Assembly: GCA_964472525.1 (NCBI GenBank)
Contig: CAYYLL010000007.1
Span: 43,064-107,063, forward strand
Source: SZUA-37 sp964472525
Lineage (GTDB): Bacteria > Pseudomonadota > Gammaproteobacteria > UBA6429 > Thiohalophilaceae
DNA: 64,000 bases
Reading direction: 5' to 3'
The position numbers were made by a program, and so were the translations under genes. The notes beneath the pieces were generated by a model. The model saw nothing but the letters and a program-made list of their open reading frames with translations, was not told the DNA's origin and did no database searches. This document shows, one piece after another, positions 62,956 through 64,000 of this stretch. Position 1 is the first letter of the stretch. Every line of letters begins with the position of its first letter.

Positions 62956-64000
62956 ATGTTTGAAAGTTTACGCGGCATGTTCTCAAATGACATCTCCATC
63001 GACCTTGGCACTGCCAACACCTTAATATATGTTCGTAGCAAAGGAATTGTTCTCAATGAACCTTCCGTCGTTGCAATCCGTCAGGAACGTGGCCCCGGCG
63101 GCCCCAAAAGTATTGCCGCCGTCGGAATGGAAGCAAAACGTATGCTTGGCCGAACACCGGGTAATATCGTTGCAATTCGCCCAATGAAAGACGGTGTGAT
63201 TGCTGATTTTACCGTGACCGAAAAAATGCTCCAACATTTTATTAAAAAAGTGCATGAAGCACGTTTTTTCCGTCCTAGCCCGCGAGTTTTAATCTGCGTG
63301 CCCTGTGGTTCGACCCAGGTCGAACGCCGCGCCATTCGTGAATCGGCCAATGGTGCCGGTGCCCGCGATGTATTTTTAATTGAAGAACCAATGGCAGCAG
63401 CCATTGGTGCCGGGATGCCCATCAGCGAAGCCAGCGGTTCGATGATTCTGGATATTGGTGGCGGCACGACCGAAGTCGCTGTTATTTCTTTAAGCGGTAT
63501 TGTTTATTCTGCCTCGGTTAAAATTGGTGGCGATCGCTTTGATGAAGCCATTATTAACTATGTACGCCGGAATTACGGCAGCTTAATTGGTGTTTCAACG
63601 GCCGAGCGCATTAAACACGAAATTGGTACTGCCTACCCGGGTAACGAAGTCCGCGAAATGGAAGTACGCGGTCGCAATCTTGCCGAAGGTATTCCTCGCA
63701 GCTTTACCCTAAACAGCAACGAAATTCTTGAAGCCCTGCAAGAACCCTTATCCGGTATTGTCAGTGCAGTAAAAACAGCATTAGAACAAACGCCGCCTGA
63801 ACTGGCTGCCGATATTGCTGAACGCGGTATGGTACTCACTGGCGGCGGTGCTTTATTAAATGAGCTTGATCGTTTATTAATGGAAGAAACCGGCCTACCG
63901 GTTATTATCGCAGAAGATCCTCTAACCTGTGTTGCTCGCGGTGGTGGCCGCGCCATTGAAATGATAGACGAACACGGTGGCGACTTATTCAGCGTTGAAT
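62956..64000 (+). CDS. mreB: Cell shape protein MreB (complete or nearly so at the right edge)
   Basis: This actin-like protein has 348 codons in the window from the ATG at 62956 and runs off the right edge. The sequence ends GGDLFSVE, close to the usual C-terminus, so only one or two codons may be missing. The ATPase motifs are SIDLGTANTLIYV at the start, ILDIGGGTTEVAVISL near 170, and GMVLTGGGALLNELD near 295. MreB filaments guide lateral wall synthesis with MreC and MreD, expected to the right. An AGAAG ribosome-binding sequence precedes the start. Confidence 0.95.
   Translation, partial: MFESLRGMFSNDISIDLGTANTLIYVRSKGIVLNEPSVVAIRQERGPGGPKSIAAVGMEAKRMLGRTPGNIVAIRPMKDGVIADFTVTEKMLQHFIKKVHEARFFRPSPRVLICVPCGSTQVERRAIRESANGAGARDVFLIEEPMAAAIGAGMPISEASGSMILDIGGGTTEVAVISLSGIVYSASVKIGGDRFDEAIINYVRRNYGSLIGVSTAERIKHEIGTAYPGNEVREMEVRGRNLAEGIPRSFTLNSNEILEALQEPLSGIVSAVKTALEQTPPELAADIAERGMVLTGGGALLNELDRLLMEETGLPVIIAEDPLTCVARGGGRAIEMIDEHGGDLFSVE

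Overview
The window is a stretch of a low-GC (by eye about 40%) gammaproteobacterial chromosome, probably a draft or metagenome-derived assembly. The lineage is suggested by conserved gammaproteobacterial blocks: ychF-pth-rplY-prs-tRNA(Gln)-ispE-lolB-TPR divergent from hemA-prfA, gatB-gatA-gatC divergent from mreB, gammaproteobacterial-type gshA, rapA, zapE, hslO and phoB-phoR-pst-phoU. I cannot name a genus. One 100-base run of N (19578-19677) is a scaffold gap inside a tandem repeat.

Layout. 1-9.2 kb: the start of an M16C metallopeptidase, a cluster of three thioredoxin-fold proteins, a broken yaaA, an FHA/membrane/unknown three-gene cluster, a repeat-rich intergenic patch (4.0-4.2 kb), gshA, an orphan ParA with its MerR-type partner, and a broken SUMF1-domain gene. 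Three genes here carry frameshifts. 9.3-19.4 kb: an orphan phosphate-type binding protein, zapE, MipA-like outer-membrane protein, rapA, a His/Tyr/Gly-rich secreted protein, a PepSY protein with a PhoP/PhoQ-like two-component pair, DUF523 and a NUDIX hydrolase. 19.5-24.3 kb: tandem 66-bp repeats with the gap, then phoB-phoR, a Pho box, a C-terminally shortened pstS, a pstB pseudogene and phoU; pstC and pstA are missing, so this phosphate operon has decayed. 24.3-37 kb: PilZ, glutamine amidotransferase, MFS transporter, periplasmic rhodanese coupled to a GGDEF-EAL protein, a 1,670-residue secreted protein with calcium-binding-type repeats, and a CBS-GGDEF-EAL protein. 37-43.6 kb: tRNA-Met with a terminator just upstream, a binding protein without signal peptide, and a probable uptake/hydrolysis module (DUF3604 PHP-type protein, SLC13-type transporter, divergent Crp/Fnr regulator, three 16-bp palindromes). 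43.6-64 kb: mostly housekeeping genes (ychF to lolB, hemA, prfA, moeB, prmC, hslO, gatCAB, mreB), with a 151-bp inverted-repeat element between prs and rplY, a stand-alone CZB zinc-sensor protein and an HDOD protein.

How it fits together. The housekeeping half serves translation (release factor, its methylase, peptidyl-tRNA hydrolase, amidotransferase, tRNAs), tetrapyrrole and isoprenoid synthesis, lipoprotein sorting and cell shape. The accessory half is rich in signalling: two phosphorelay pairs, two c-di-GMP enzymes plus a PilZ receptor, HDOD and CZB, FHA, MerR and Crp/Fnr. The strongest unusual signals are the decayed pst operon, the Crp-flanked transporter module with its matched palindromes, the terminator-tRNA arrangement, and two repeat families (the 66-bp tandem unit and the prs-rplY inverted repeat). 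I did not find a clearly new multi-gene defence or mobile system.
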